Assembly: GCA_900752545.1 (NCBI GenBank)
Contig: CAADVS010000001.1
Span: 1-11,310 of the forward strand
DNA length: 11,310 nucleotides
Source: an uncultured Collinsella sp.
GTDB lineage: Bacteria > Actinomycetota > Coriobacteriia > Coriobacteriales > Coriobacteriaceae
Direction: 5' to 3'
Shown piece after piece: positions 1 through 7,676 of the stretch (position 1 is its first letter; each line of letters begins with the position of its first letter). The position numbers and the translations under genes were made by a program. The notes beneath the pieces were generated by a model that was not told the origin of the DNA, searched no databases, and worked only from the letters and a program-made list of their open reading frames with translations.

Positions 1-1377
1 GCGGGCGTTGAGCGCGTCGGCCTGACGCTCGCGAATGGAAGCATGGGCCTCCTGGCGTGCGGCACGGTCGGCGGAATCCGCCGCTGCCACGCGCACGCGC
101 TCGCCAATGACGCCTGCGTTTTCGGGCGCTGCCGTCAGCGATTCCTCAAAGGTAATGCCCTCGTCGCCAAAGGTGAGCTCCATCGACTCGCGCGCACCGC
201 GGTCGGGGATGGCAAACACGCAGGCATAGCGCTTGCCCACGACCTCCTGGATGCGCGTCATAAAACGGTTGTCCGAGCCTGCGATGGCCGGCTGCTCAAT
301 CTTGAGCTCGGCCGTCACCGCACCACCGGCACGGATGAGGCTCACATAGTTCAGGCGCTGCTGAGCACCAAAATCAAGCTGCTGGGCGCGTACATACAGG
401 CCATCCAGTCGGTCAATCCCCGCCTCGCCGGCACGCGCCTCGATATCCTCGTAGGCGCGCAGACAGTCATCGAACAGCGAGCGCGGCTCGGACAGCACCA
501 CGAGCGCCTTGCCGCTCACGTGCGACAGCGGGCTCACAGTCTGGCCGTACATCACCGGCAAAAAGCGGTCGAGCTCAGGCGTGACGATGCGCGCATCCAC
601 CATCTCGAGCAGCGCCGCCAACTTGCTGTCGTCCTGGCTTGCGCGGTAGAGCGCCACGTGCATGTTGTGGACGGCCTCGTCGGTAAGCGCCAGCTCACGG
701 CAGGGGAAGATCTCGATACTGTCCTCGTTGCCGATGGTCTGCCCCGTTGAGCTCACCATGCGGCGGATGCGGTCAATCTCGTCGCCAAAGAACTCAATGC
801 GCACGGGTGCCTTTTCCTGTGCAGGGAACACCTCGACGGTGTCGCCGTGAACGCGGAACAGACCGGGCGCATCAGCGGCGCCGGCATTGGTGTAGCCCAT
901 GCCCACCAGGCGATGCGGCACCTCGTCAAAAGGAATCTCCTCGCCCACCGCAAAGATCGTGGACTCCCAGTAGCGGCTCTCGACTGGCGGCACGCAGCGC
1001 AGCAACGCGCGAGCCGAGGCAACCATGATGCAGTTGTCCCCGCGCACGATGCGTCCCAGGGCCTCGCATCGCTGCGCTACCACGGCGTCGTCGGGCGCCT
1101 GCTCGCGCCACGGATAATCCTTGCGCTCGGGGAAACGGCACACATGCGCCAGGCCCACGTAGGCGGCAAGGCTACGAGCGGCGCGATCGGCCGCATCCTC
1201 GCCGCTCACAATGTAGACCGTCGGGCGCGGACGGCGCGCAAACTGGGCGGCCGTCATAAGCGTGCGACCCGACTGCGACACGGCCAGCGTCACGTCCTCG
1301 CCGGCATCGAGTCCGGCCTCGACGGTCTGCAGCGCCTCGGCAGTGTAGAGCTGCGCGGCTATACGGTGAATGAGCAT
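1..1377 (-). CDS. mfd: Transcription-repair coupling factor Mfd, N-terminal part, cut by the left window edge
   Basis: Mfd removes RNA polymerase stalled at DNA lesions and recruits UvrA for nucleotide excision repair. Reading the minus strand from the ATG at 1377 gives 459 open codons that run off the window, so only the N-terminal part of a protein usually near 1150 residues is seen. Residues 174-186 (FRVHGDTVEVFPA) and 195-204 (EFFGDEIDRI) match the UvrB-like module (D1a-D2-D1b) shared by Mfd and UvrB. This part lacks the Walker A motif that UvrB has in its first domain, as expected for Mfd. The polymerase-interaction and translocase domains would lie beyond the edge. The start is supported by a GGAGG ribosome site (plus-strand cctcc at 1384-1388) six bases upstream. 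The gene follows nth in the same direction, with a hairpin between them. Confidence 0.9.
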   Translation of the reverse strand, partial: MLIHRIAAQLYTAEALQTVEAGLDAGEDVTLAVSQSGRTLMTAAQFARRPRPTVYIVSGEDAADRAARSLAAYVGLAHVCRFPERKDYPWREQAPDDAVVAQRCEALGRIVRGDNCIMVASARALLRCVPPVESRYWESTIFAVGEEIPFDEVPHRLVGMGYTNAGAADAPGLFRVHGDTVEVFPAQEKAPVRIEFFGDEIDRIRRMVSSTGQTIGNEDSIEIFPCRELALTDEAVHNMHVALYRASQDDSKLAALLEMVDARIVTPELDRFLPVMYGQTVSPLSHVSGKALVVLSEPRSLFDDCLRAYEDIEARAGEAGIDRLDGLYVRAQQLDFGAQQRLNYVSLIRAGGAVTAELKIEQPAIAGSDNRFMTRIQEVVGKRYACVFAIPDRGARESMELTFGDEGITFEESLTAAPENAGVIGERVRVAAADSADRAARQEAHASIRERQADALNAR

Positions 1378-1402
1378 GCTGTTCCTCCGGCATCGCAACG
1401 CC

Positions 1403-1430
1403 AAAAGCCCGCCGGGGCAAGCTCGGCGGG
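1403..1430 (-). terminator. Possible weak terminator between nth and mfd
   Basis: On the minus strand, CCCGCCG (1424-1430) pairs perfectly with CGGCGGG (1408-1414) around a 9-base loop, followed by C and TTTT (1403-1406). The short T run makes this a weak intrinsic terminator or an attenuator. It sits about 100 bases after the nth stop and 25 bases before mfd, so it may only reduce read-through. Confidence 0.45.
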
Positions 1431-1534
1431 TCGTACGTCAAATACATTGTCTGTCATGGTAGCGCATGGAGAGGACTCCGGCTCAAGGGCAAACCCAGCC
1501 CCGCAAAAAACGCCAGACGAAGATGCGTTCCGCC

Positions 1535-2200
1535 CTACCCCGCTACGCGCACGCTGGGGCACAAATCTGCCAGCGGACACTCGTCACACTTAGGCTTGCG
1601 GGCGTCGCAGATCTCGCGACCGAAGGTGATCCACTGATGGTTGACCGACTCCCAATACTCGTGCGGCAAAATCTTGAGCAGATCCTGCTCGGTCTTGAGC
1701 GGCTCCTTGGCATGCGTCTTAGGACTCAGCATCAGGCGGTGCGCAATGCGGTTGACGTGTGTGTCCACCGCAATACCCTCCACGATGCCATACCCCACGT
1801 TGAGCACGATGTTTGCCGTCTTGCGTCCCACGCCCGGCAGCTTCACGAGTTCCTTCATGTCGGCCGGCACCTCGCCGCCATAGTCGGCGACGATCATCTG
1901 CGCGGCCTCGACGGCGTGCTTGGCTTTGCTCTTGTAGAAGCCGAGTGACTTGATAGTGTCTGCCACGTCAGCCACGCTCGCCCCAGCCATGGCCTCGGGT
2001 GTGGGCCACTGGGCAAACAGCCGCGGCGTCACTTTGTTGACCTGTGCATCGGTCGTTTGCGCCGAAAGCAGCACCGCGATCAGCAGGCGGAAGGGATTCT
2101 CGTGGTCCAAAAAGCACTCGACCGGGCCATAGCGACGGTCGAGGCGCTCACACACCTCGATGGCGCGCTCGCGCTTGGTGGCATTGGTCTCGCGTGGCAT
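1535..2200 (-). CDS. nth: Endonuclease III (Nth), DNA glycosylase/AP lyase
   Basis: Nth removes oxidised pyrimidines in base-excision repair and nicks the resulting abasic site. The 221-residue protein has the usual family length. The helix-hairpin-helix LPGVGRKTAN is at 121-130 with the catalytic Lys at K127, and the catalytic Asp is D146 in VDTHV. The C-terminal iron-sulfur cluster is intact: C198-X6-C205-X2-C208-X5-C214. I start at the ATG at 2200, because AAGGAG lies six bases upstream (plus strand 2206-2211). An in-frame ATG at 2224 would add eight residues but has no such site. It lies 63 bases after the ABC transporter and may be co-transcribed with it. mfd follows after 157 bases. Confidence 0.95.
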   Translation of the reverse strand: MPRETNATKRERAIEVCERLDRRYGPVECFLDHENPFRLLIAVLLSAQTTDAQVNKVTPRLFAQWPTPEAMAGASVADVADTIKSLGFYKSKAKHAVEAAQMIVADYGGEVPADMKELVKLPGVGRKTANIVLNVGYGIVEGIAVDTHVNRIAHRLMLSPKTHAKEPLKTEQDLLKILPHEYWESVNHQWITFGREICDARKPKCDECPLADLCPSVRVAG

Positions 2201-2263
2201 AACGACTCCTTGGCTCAACGGCACAATAAACTAATGGGCACAATTGTCCCACGTCCGAGACGC

Positions 2264-4066
2264 TTACGCCTCCAAGAATGCGCCGGTCTGACGGCTCCAC
2301 AGGCTCGCGTACTCCCCCCCCGCCTCGACGAGCTGCGCATGCGTGCCGTCCTCGACGATCTCGCCATCGGCCAGCACCACGATGCGGTCGAGCGTCGCCA
2401 CGGTGGACAGGCGATGTGCCACCACAATGGAGGTACGGCCGCGCATCAGGTTCTCGAGCGCCTCCTGCACCAACGCCTCGGACTCGCTGTCGAGGGCAGA
2501 GGTCGCCTCGTCGAGCACCAGAATCGGCGCGTCGGTTAGGATGGCGCGAGCGATAGCCACGCGCTGACGCTGGCCACCCGAGAGCTTGACGCCGCGCTCG
2601 CCCACCATGGTGTCAAAGCCACGGGGCAGGCGGTCGATAAACTCCAGAGCGTTGGCCAGGCGCGCGGCCTCGCGAATCTGCTCATCAGTGGCGTCGGGAC
2701 GACCGTAGGCAATGTTTTCGCGAATGGAGCGGTGGAACAGCAGCGCCTCCTGCGGCACGTAGGCAACCTGGCGGCGCAGGCTCTGCTGCGTGCAGCGCGA
2801 GACGTCCTGACCGTCCACGAGCACGCGGCCGCCCTGAACATCGTCTAGGCGCAGCAGCAGTTTGGTGAGCGTCGTCTTGCCCGAGCCCGATTTGCCCACC
2901 AGGCCCACGCGCTGGCCCGCCGCCACATGAAGTGTCAGATCATCGAACACGCTCTCGCCCGCCGCTGCATCACGATACGCAAAGCTCAGGTGCTCAAAAT
3001 CAATCGCGCCCTCGGTCACTTTGAGCTCAGGGGCGTCCGGGTCGTCTGCCACCAAACGTGGCTCGTCCAGCACGCGCGTCATCTCGGCCGCATCGCCCAG
3101 CGCGCGGTTAATGCGCTGCATCATGGAACTCACGTAGTTCAGGCGCATGGTTAGGTTATAGGTGTAGGTAAAGATCATGACGAGCGAGCCGGCCGAGATG
3201 CCAAACCACGCGTTGCCGCCCGCCACGAACACACTCACCACGGCCATGGTGATGACGATAAGGCCCGAGGTCGTAAAGTTGCGCTGCATCATGGCGTGCA
3301 TCGAGACCGTCTCGGCGTCGCGCGCGGCACGATCGGCGGCGTCGAACAGATCGCGTTCAAAGTCCTCGCGCCCGCAGGTCTTGACGGCCAAGATGTTCGT
3401 GACCGCGTCGGAGAGCACGCCCGAGAGCTTGTTCTGCGCGGCGGACGTCGCGGCCGAAAGCGGCATGATGCGCTTGTACATAAGCCAGACAAACGCAATG
3501 TAGACGACCATGATGCACACCAGGATCACGGTAAACGTCGGCACCACCGGGGCGAGTGCGGCCACGGTGCAGATGACCGAGGTGATGGTGGGGATGAGCG
3601 AATACACCGTCACGTCGACCAGACCCGTGTAGCCGCTCATAAAACGGCTTGTCTGGCTCACAAGCGATCCGCCAAAGCGGCTGGTATGGAATGTCATGGA
3701 TTGGTTGGAGAGCGTGTCGAAGCATAGACGCGCCAGGTGATAGTTGCCTGCAATCTCGAGCTTGTAGACGGTGTAGTCCTGTAGCTTGGAGAGGATCTGA
3801 CCCACCAGGTTGACGAGTACGAGCGCCAGGATATAGGGGCCGAAGATCTCAAACACCTGGTCACCCGCCACGGGACCGGTTTGAACGCGGTCGACAATGA
3901 GGGCCATCACATAGGTATTGGCAAACGTCAGCAAAAAGATGTAGCCCGCCGACGAGAACACCGAGAGAAAGACAATCAGCGGCTGCGTGCGCGTGACACC
4001 CCAAAACCGCTGCAGCGTGCGGCGCACGGTGGAGCGGCTGAGCGGGCTGGTGCTTCTCTGAGACAT
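2264..4066 (-). CDS. ABC exporter half-transporter (fused membrane and ATPase domains)
   Basis: This 600-residue protein is a type IV ABC exporter half (MsbA/multidrug type) that would work as a homo- or heterodimer in the cell membrane. The membrane domain covers roughly residues 25-310. The ATPase domain is complete: Walker A GKSGSGKT at 391-398, Q-loop Gln at 439, signature LSGGQ at 495-499, Walker B ILVLDE at 515-520, D-loop SALD at 523-526 and switch His at 551. The catalytic Glu follows Walker B, so this half should hydrolyse ATP. The substrate cannot be told from sequence. No partner half-transporter gene is adjacent, so a homodimer is the simpler reading. The start at 4066 has an AAAGGAA ribosome site. 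In-frame ATGs at 4120 and 4102 lack one. Confidence 0.93.
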   Translation of the reverse strand: MSQRSTSPLSRSTVRRTLQRFWGVTRTQPLIVFLSVFSSAGYIFLLTFANTYVMALIVDRVQTGPVAGDQVFEIFGPYILALVLVNLVGQILSKLQDYTVYKLEIAGNYHLARLCFDTLSNQSMTFHTSRFGGSLVSQTSRFMSGYTGLVDVTVYSLIPTITSVICTVAALAPVVPTFTVILVCIMVVYIAFVWLMYKRIMPLSAATSAAQNKLSGVLSDAVTNILAVKTCGREDFERDLFDAADRAARDAETVSMHAMMQRNFTTSGLIVITMAVVSVFVAGGNAWFGISAGSLVMIFTYTYNLTMRLNYVSSMMQRINRALGDAAEMTRVLDEPRLVADDPDAPELKVTEGAIDFEHLSFAYRDAAAGESVFDDLTLHVAAGQRVGLVGKSGSGKTTLTKLLLRLDDVQGGRVLVDGQDVSRCTQQSLRRQVAYVPQEALLFHRSIRENIAYGRPDATDEQIREAARLANALEFIDRLPRGFDTMVGERGVKLSGGQRQRVAIARAILTDAPILVLDEATSALDSESEALVQEALENLMRGRTSIVVAHRLSTVATLDRIVVLADGEIVEDGTHAQLVEAGGEYASLWSRQTGAFLEA

Positions 4067-4141
4067 GGGCTTCCTTTCGCATCTGATAGGGCGAAACGCC
4101 ATTGTTGCACATTGGAGCACGCTTCAGACAAGTGCGATACG

Positions 4142-4180
4142 AAAAGCAGTGGGGCGCCCGCGTTTGCGCCGGTGCCCCAC
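4142..4180 (-). terminator. Rho-independent terminator after rmuC
   Basis: On the minus strand GTGGGGC (4174-4180) pairs with GCCCCAC (4149-4155) across an 18-base GC-rich loop, followed by TG-C-TTTT (T run at 4142-4145). It begins 14 bases after the rmuC stop codon and lies before the ABC transporter start, so it probably separates the two transcripts. Confidence 0.7.
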
Positions 4181-4193
4181 CGTCTTGTTACAA

Positions 4194-5549
4194 TTAGTCC
4201 TCGTCTTCTTGGTCTGTGAGAAGGTCCGCGGGCGTGAGTCCCAAGATCTCATCGGCTTGGTCGGCGTCTTCCAGCGCGTCGATATCCTTGAGCTTGCGCT
4301 CCATAACGTTGGTGCGCGTGGTGATGATGCCCTCGACCGTTTTGCCCGCGGTCTCGATCTGCTGCTGGGCGCGGCGCAGCGCCTTTTGATAGCGCGGCAG
4401 CTCGGCCTTGACGGCGGAGAGCACGCGCAGTACATCGTCGGTGCGTTTTTGCAGCTTAAACGTTTGGTAACTCATCTGCAGGCTGTTGAGAATGGCCGCC
4501 ATGGTGCTAGGACCGGCAACGTTGACGTGATAGTCGCGGCCCAGGGTCTCGATAAGCCCGGAGCGGCTGACGACCTCGGCGTACAGTCCTTCAAACGGCA
4601 CGAACATGATGCCAAAGTTGGTCGTTGCCGGCACACTCAGGTACTTTTCGCAGATGTCCTTGGCCTCGCGCTTGACCATGGTGTCGAGCGTCTTGCGCGC
4701 AGCCGCCACGGTCTCCGCATCGCCCGACTCCTGCGCGTCGAGCAAGTGCTCGTACGCGTCGCCCGGAAACTTGGAGTCAATCGGCAGCAGCACGGGGTCG
4801 CCCTCGTCCACCGGCAGCTTGACGGCAAACTCAACGCGCTCCGAGGCGCCGGGCTTGGTGGCGACGTTTTCCAGATACTGGTCGGGTGTAAGGATGTCCG
4901 CCAGAATTGCACCCAGCTGTACCTCGCCCAAAATGCCACGCGCCTTCACGTTGCCCAGCACGCGCTTAAGGTCGCCCACGCCGGTGGCGATGGACTGCAT
5001 GTCGCCCAGACCCTTGTACACGGCCTCGAGCTGGTCGCTCACCTGCTTAAACGATGCAGACAGGCGGTCGTTGAGCGTGCGGGAGAGTTTCTCGTCCACC
5101 GTCGCGCGCATCTGATCGAGTTGCACGTTGTTGTCCTTGCGGATGGCGCCCAGCTGGGCATCGACCGTCTCGCGCACCTTGTCCAGGCGATGCTCGATGC
5201 CCTCGCGGTTGGCGCCGAGCTGTTGGGCCGTCTCGCGGCGCAGGTCATCCATCCGGTCACCAGCTTGCGAAAACTCGCGTGCGATGGTCAGGTAACGTTG
5301 CTGCTCCACGGCCGCATCGGTCGTCTGCTGCTGCGCGATGACATTGGCCGTGCGGCGGGTTTCGGCCAGCGCGACGTTCAGGGCATCGAGTGTGCTGTTG
5401 GCCTGCTCGAGCGCCGCGAGCGTTTCTGCGCTACTGTCGCCACGCTCCCGCAACTCGGCACGCAGGCTCTTGAGCTGGAGGGCGCAAGCCACAGCAACCC
5501 CCACCGCCACCAAGGCGATCACAACAAGCACGATATCAATAGCAGACAT
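4194..5549 (-). CDS. rmuC: RmuC family protein (DNA recombination limiting protein)
   Basis: The RmuC family limits recombination at inverted repeats in E. coli and is predicted to have nuclease activity. The 451-residue protein has one N-terminal membrane segment (about 4-25), a long polar, heptad-rich coiled-coil region (about 27-190), then the family core starting near GILGEVQLG (205-213). The PD-(D/E)XK-like element IDSKFP is at 257-262, with D258 and K260 as likely active-site residues. The C-terminus is acidic (DQEDED). The start codon at 5549 has GGAG only three bases upstream, so its ribosome site is close but weak. It lies 51 bases downstream of the DNA-binding-like gene at 5601-6164, with no terminator visible between them. 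Confidence 0.93.
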   Translation of the reverse strand: MSAIDIVLVVIALVAVGVAVACALQLKSLRAELRERGDSSAETLAALEQANSTLDALNVALAETRRTANVIAQQQTTDAAVEQQRYLTIAREFSQAGDRMDDLRRETAQQLGANREGIEHRLDKVRETVDAQLGAIRKDNNVQLDQMRATVDEKLSRTLNDRLSASFKQVSDQLEAVYKGLGDMQSIATGVGDLKRVLGNVKARGILGEVQLGAILADILTPDQYLENVATKPGASERVEFAVKLPVDEGDPVLLPIDSKFPGDAYEHLLDAQESGDAETVAAARKTLDTMVKREAKDICEKYLSVPATTNFGIMFVPFEGLYAEVVSRSGLIETLGRDYHVNVAGPSTMAAILNSLQMSYQTFKLQKRTDDVLRVLSAVKAELPRYQKALRRAQQQIETAGKTVEGIITTRTNVMERKLKDIDALEDADQADEILGLTPADLLTDQEDED

Positions 5550-5600
5550 AGACTCCGCCCAACAAACTCAATCGGTCATCAATCAAAACCGCGATCAATC

Positions 5601-6164
5601 TTACCCCGCCATACGCACCGGGCGCCCGGTCCCTTCTTGGGCGCCCCTCTCCTCCGCATATTCCATAATGCGGCGCGCCGTCTCCCTGCTCACCTTTGAG
5701 TCATCACCGGCTAAATATGCGTACACGTTTCCCTTATTCAGATTCAAATCGCGGCAGAGACCGTAGCGCGTTACGCCCGATTCCTCTAGCGCTCCCAACG
5801 TTCTTTTTCGCATCAGGGCGTTGATCCTTCTGTCCGCCACTGGCTTTTCCTTCACCGCTCTATACGCACGCCAAACGTTGGCATAACGATTAGGAAGTTT
5901 ATCCTCGGCGCATAGAGATGCCAGGCTACCCGTTTGGGCGTACAAGGACAAAACGCCTCGGTAACCCTCTTCCATCCACGAACCCTCGGATAAGCCCAGA
6001 ACGTATTCGGCTTTACCCTGTGCCAAAGCGAGCAAAAACAGGGGCTCCGCCACGCGCGGCGCAACCGTCGTCGCTTGCTTAACCAGTTTTCTAAAACTGA
6101 GCGACTGCTGTCCGGATAGCTCTCGGCAATAGCCTTTTAAGAATCCCTCAAAGGTCAGATTCAA
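5601..6164 (-). CDS. Putative DNA-binding partner (antitoxin-like) of the upstream nucleotidyltransferase, TTG start
   Basis: A 187-residue soluble protein I cannot place in a named family. The C-terminal part (about 130-171, VTRYGLCRDLNLNKGNVYAY followed by KVSRETARRIMEYA) looks like a helix-turn-helix fold: a short helix, the turn LNLNKGNV, and a possible recognition helix. The N-terminal 100 residues are mostly helical. I start at the TTG at 6164, because a near-perfect AAGGAGGT site (minus strand, 6169-6176) lies six bases upstream and the TTG overlaps the TGA stop of the preceding gene as TTGA. A longer reading would extend deep into that gene. The 4-base overlap implies translational coupling. 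Base composition is lower in GC than the flanks, which suggests transfer. It may be the antitoxin or regulator of the pair, but nothing seen proves it. Confidence 0.78.
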   Translation of the reverse strand: MNLTFEGFLKGYCRELSGQQSLSFRKLVKQATTVAPRVAEPLFLLALAQGKAEYVLGLSEGSWMEEGYRGVLSLYAQTGSLASLCAEDKLPNRYANVWRAYRAVKEKPVADRRINALMRKRTLGALEESGVTRYGLCRDLNLNKGNVYAYLAGDDSKVSRETARRIMEYAEERGAQEGTGRPVRMAG

Positions 6165-6691
6165 CCGAGCACCTCCTTTTTGTATTGCCTGTATGCACAG
6201 ACCATCTCTTGATAACTCCGCTCCGAAGGCGACGACGCCAGTGCTTCTCCCTCGTCGAATATAAGCCGTTCGAGCAGCCCCCAATCAAGTCGGTCGACGA
6301 ATGCCTGACTATGAAGATCGATGATGTCGTTCGGACGGAAGGCATAGAGCTTCATTACCGCCAGATCCTCCAAGGATGGCGTAAAGTACCTGATAAAACG
6401 CGCCCCAATATCCAAGGGGATCAAACGATCTTCGTAATTGAATGGCATCTGATTACAATATGCCACCGCCATACCATTCACCTCGGGGTATCGAGCTATG
6501 ATCTCGCGGAGGCACCTGTCCGCCTCAAACACATCGATGTCATGTGTAACCGAACGATTCGTCACATCGTTTAGCATGAAGGCGCTTCCTCCCACCAATA
6601 CAACGCTCGGCCTGTCGTCTCTTGGACCTATTTCCAGCTCTGCCTCTTCGTCAATGCCCAACAGAGTCTGCTCTAAATCCTGCTTATACAT
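6161..6691 (-). CDS. Nucleotidyltransferase-fold protein (DUF6036/AbiEii-like), candidate toxin or defence enzyme
   Basis: A 176-residue protein with the minimal nucleotidyltransferase pattern: GGSA at 34-37, then the metal-binding D51-I-D53 in THDIDV. A later block, LEDLAVMKLYAFRPNDIIDL (107-126), resembles the conserved Lys/Asp segment of DUF6036 and AbiEii-like proteins. In AbiE systems such an enzyme is the toxin of a type IV toxin-antitoxin pair that blocks phage growth, possibly by acting on tRNA or nucleotides. The next gene overlaps it by four bases and looks DNA-binding, supporting a two-gene unit. The order (enzyme first) is opposite to classical AbiE. The ATG at 6691 has a weak site (AGGA, about seven bases upstream). 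The AT-rich leader carries an inverted repeat. The exact subfamily is uncertain. Confidence 0.85.
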   Translation of the reverse strand: MYKQDLEQTLLGIDEEAELEIGPRDDRPSVVLVGGSAFMLNDVTNRSVTHDIDVFEADRCLREIIARYPEVNGMAVAYCNQMPFNYEDRLIPLDIGARFIRYFTPSLEDLAVMKLYAFRPNDIIDLHSQAFVDRLDWGLLERLIFDEGEALASSPSERSYQEMVCAYRQYKKEVLG

Positions 6692-6703
6692 AACAAATCC
6701 TAT

Positions 6704-6749
6704 TATTATTCAACTTCAATAATACTATTCAGTCGCACGACAGGACCAA
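6704..6749 (-). promoter_or_regulatory. Candidate promoter and operator of the nucleotidyltransferase pair
   Basis: TATTATT (6704-6710) and AATAATA (6718-6724) form a perfect 7-bp inverted repeat with a 7-bp spacer, starting 13 bases before the ATG at 6691. A possible minus-strand promoter overlaps it: TTGGTC (6744-6749), 16 bases, TAGTAT (6722-6727). A repressor bound at the repeat would block initiation, consistent with autoregulation by the HTH-like partner. This is inferred from position only. Simple AT-richness could produce the repeat by chance. Confidence 0.4.
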
Positions 6750-6814
6750 CAGGATGCAAGAATTCCGCTCGTGGCGATAATCCCTACACCCTAGAAGTCC
6801 TAATGTTACAAACG

Positions 6815-7237
6815 CTAGCTCTCCCAGCCGGTGCGGATGGTTGTTATGACGTCGCCTAGGCGCTGGCCCAGGGCCGCTAGATGTTGGAGCACCTCGTTGG
6901 GCGATGCGCCGTTGAGGATGCACGTGAGGGCATACGACGCCAGAAAGATGACCGCAAGCCCCAGCGGGATGAGCACGATCATCGCCAATGTGCGCAGGCG
7001 CTGGCCCACGCGGCGACGACGCGCACGACGCTTGTCGAACGCGAGCTCCTGCGCATATGAATCTTGCTGTACGGAATAGGCCTCTGGTGCCGATTCGCCC
7101 GCAGGCGAAACCACAGGCGTGGCATTTTGCGCAGGGGGCTGGGCTGCCGCCCCCTGCATTTGCATCTCCATGAGTCGTTGCTGCTGACGCAGCATGCGCT
7201 CAGCTTGTTGCTGCGGAGTCTCAAGAAACAGATCCAT
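6815..7237 (-). CDS. Small single-pass membrane protein of unknown function
   Basis: A 140-residue protein I do not recognise. The N-terminal half is rich in Gln, Met, Ala and Pro (for example QQQRLMEMQMQ at 18-28) and is probably disordered with a short helical stretch. A basic cluster (69-82, RRARRRRVGQRLR and neighbours) precedes one clear membrane helix at about 84-107. By the positive-inside rule the N-terminal tail is cytoplasmic and the last 30 residues are outside. The ATG at 7237 is chosen because GGAGG lies six bases upstream. A TTG four codons earlier overlaps that site and is not a likely start. A tail-plus-basic-patch-plus-helix layout can occur in anchoring or envelope-assembly proteins, but no function can be assigned. 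Confidence 0.75.
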   Translation of the reverse strand: MDLFLETPQQQAERMLRQQQRLMEMQMQGAAAQPPAQNATPVVSPAGESAPEAYSVQQDSYAQELAFDKRRARRRRVGQRLRTLAMIVLIPLGLAVIFLASYALTCILNGASPNEVLQHLAALGQRLGDVITTIRTGWES

Positions 7238-7315
7238 GCTGGCCTCCAAAATCGGAGCATTCGACGCTTACGACCAGCATCCCGCACCGCCATGACCGCG
7301 ACAACGCAATCGCCG

Positions 7316-7344
7316 GCAATAGCCACAAAGTTTCTTTTGCTCAA
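7316..7344 (-). promoter_or_regulatory. Possible promoter for the small membrane protein gene
   Basis: Minus strand TTGAGC (7339-7344), a 17-base spacer and TATTGC (7316-7321) give a moderate sigma-70-like match, with an expected start about 70 bases before the ATG at 7237. Two direct copies of AAAAGCT lie just upstream. The rest of 7238-7483 shows no credible gene. Confidence 0.3.
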
Positions 7345-7483
7345 AAGCTGTCGAAAAGCTCAACAACTCCCCTACCAGCACTTTCTCTGAGCTTTTTTCG
7401 TCAGCAATCTTTTGGCCTTCCACCCTTACGCCAACTGACCAAAATCCAACCAAAAGCTTGACGGAAATTGTGAAGACAGGGAC

Positions 7484-7657
7484 CCCATACAAAAACGTGC
7501 CGCCCCAAAAGGGGCGGCACGCTAACTTCTTATCAGTTTTTCAGTAGCAAGCACGCGACGACCCGAAGCCGGAGCACAGGGTAGGGAAACACCTTTACCT
7601 CGCGCGACCTGCGCAGCCGTGAGCGAGAGGGAAAGGTGTTTCCCCGCCCCGTGCTCC
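7484..7657 (-). repeat. Structured repeat copy A (long hairpin, conserved loop, linker and terminator)
   Basis: In the direction of transcription the element starts 19 bases after the stop of the membrane protein gene (7677). A stem of 31 positions (7571-7601 with 7627-7657) closes a loop of about 25 bases. On the minus-strand RNA 27 pairs are Watson-Crick, two are G-U and two are mismatched. The loop shares a core with copy B (plus strand AGCCGTGAGCGA). A conserved linker (7521-7570) contains plus-strand GTAGC.AGCACGC and TATCAG. The terminator at 7491-7520 ends the element, followed by plus-strand CCCATAC (7484-7490). Stem sequence differs from copy B although pairing is kept. I do not know a named family for it. 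Confidence 0.8.
7491..7520 (-). terminator. Rho-independent terminator of repeat copy A
   Basis: Perfect 10-bp stem GTGCCGCCCC/GGGGCGGCAC (7511-7520 with 7497-7506) with a TTTT loop on the minus strand, followed by G-TTTTT (T run at 7491-7495). There is no T run on the plus-strand side, so it acts on minus-strand transcripts from the 7677-8309 gene. Confidence 0.9.
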
Positions 7658-7676
7658 GCAGTCGGTGGAGGCAGCT

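Noticed and set aside
43..1593. Plus-strand frames opposite mfd
   Set aside because: The minus strand gives a continuous 459-codon reading with UvrB/Mfd motifs and a strong ribosome site, so the plus-strand frames are shadows.
4065..5699. Long plus-strand open frame of 544 codons
   Set aside because: It is antisense to rmuC, whose protein has clear family motifs. High GC makes long antisense frames common, and its translation is Arg/His/Leu-rich with no domain.
7268..7492. Minus-strand frame of 74 codons after terminator A
   Set aside because: It begins with a TTG inside the terminator tail, has no ribosome site and no recognisable features. It ends in low-complexity Cys/Arg/Gly.
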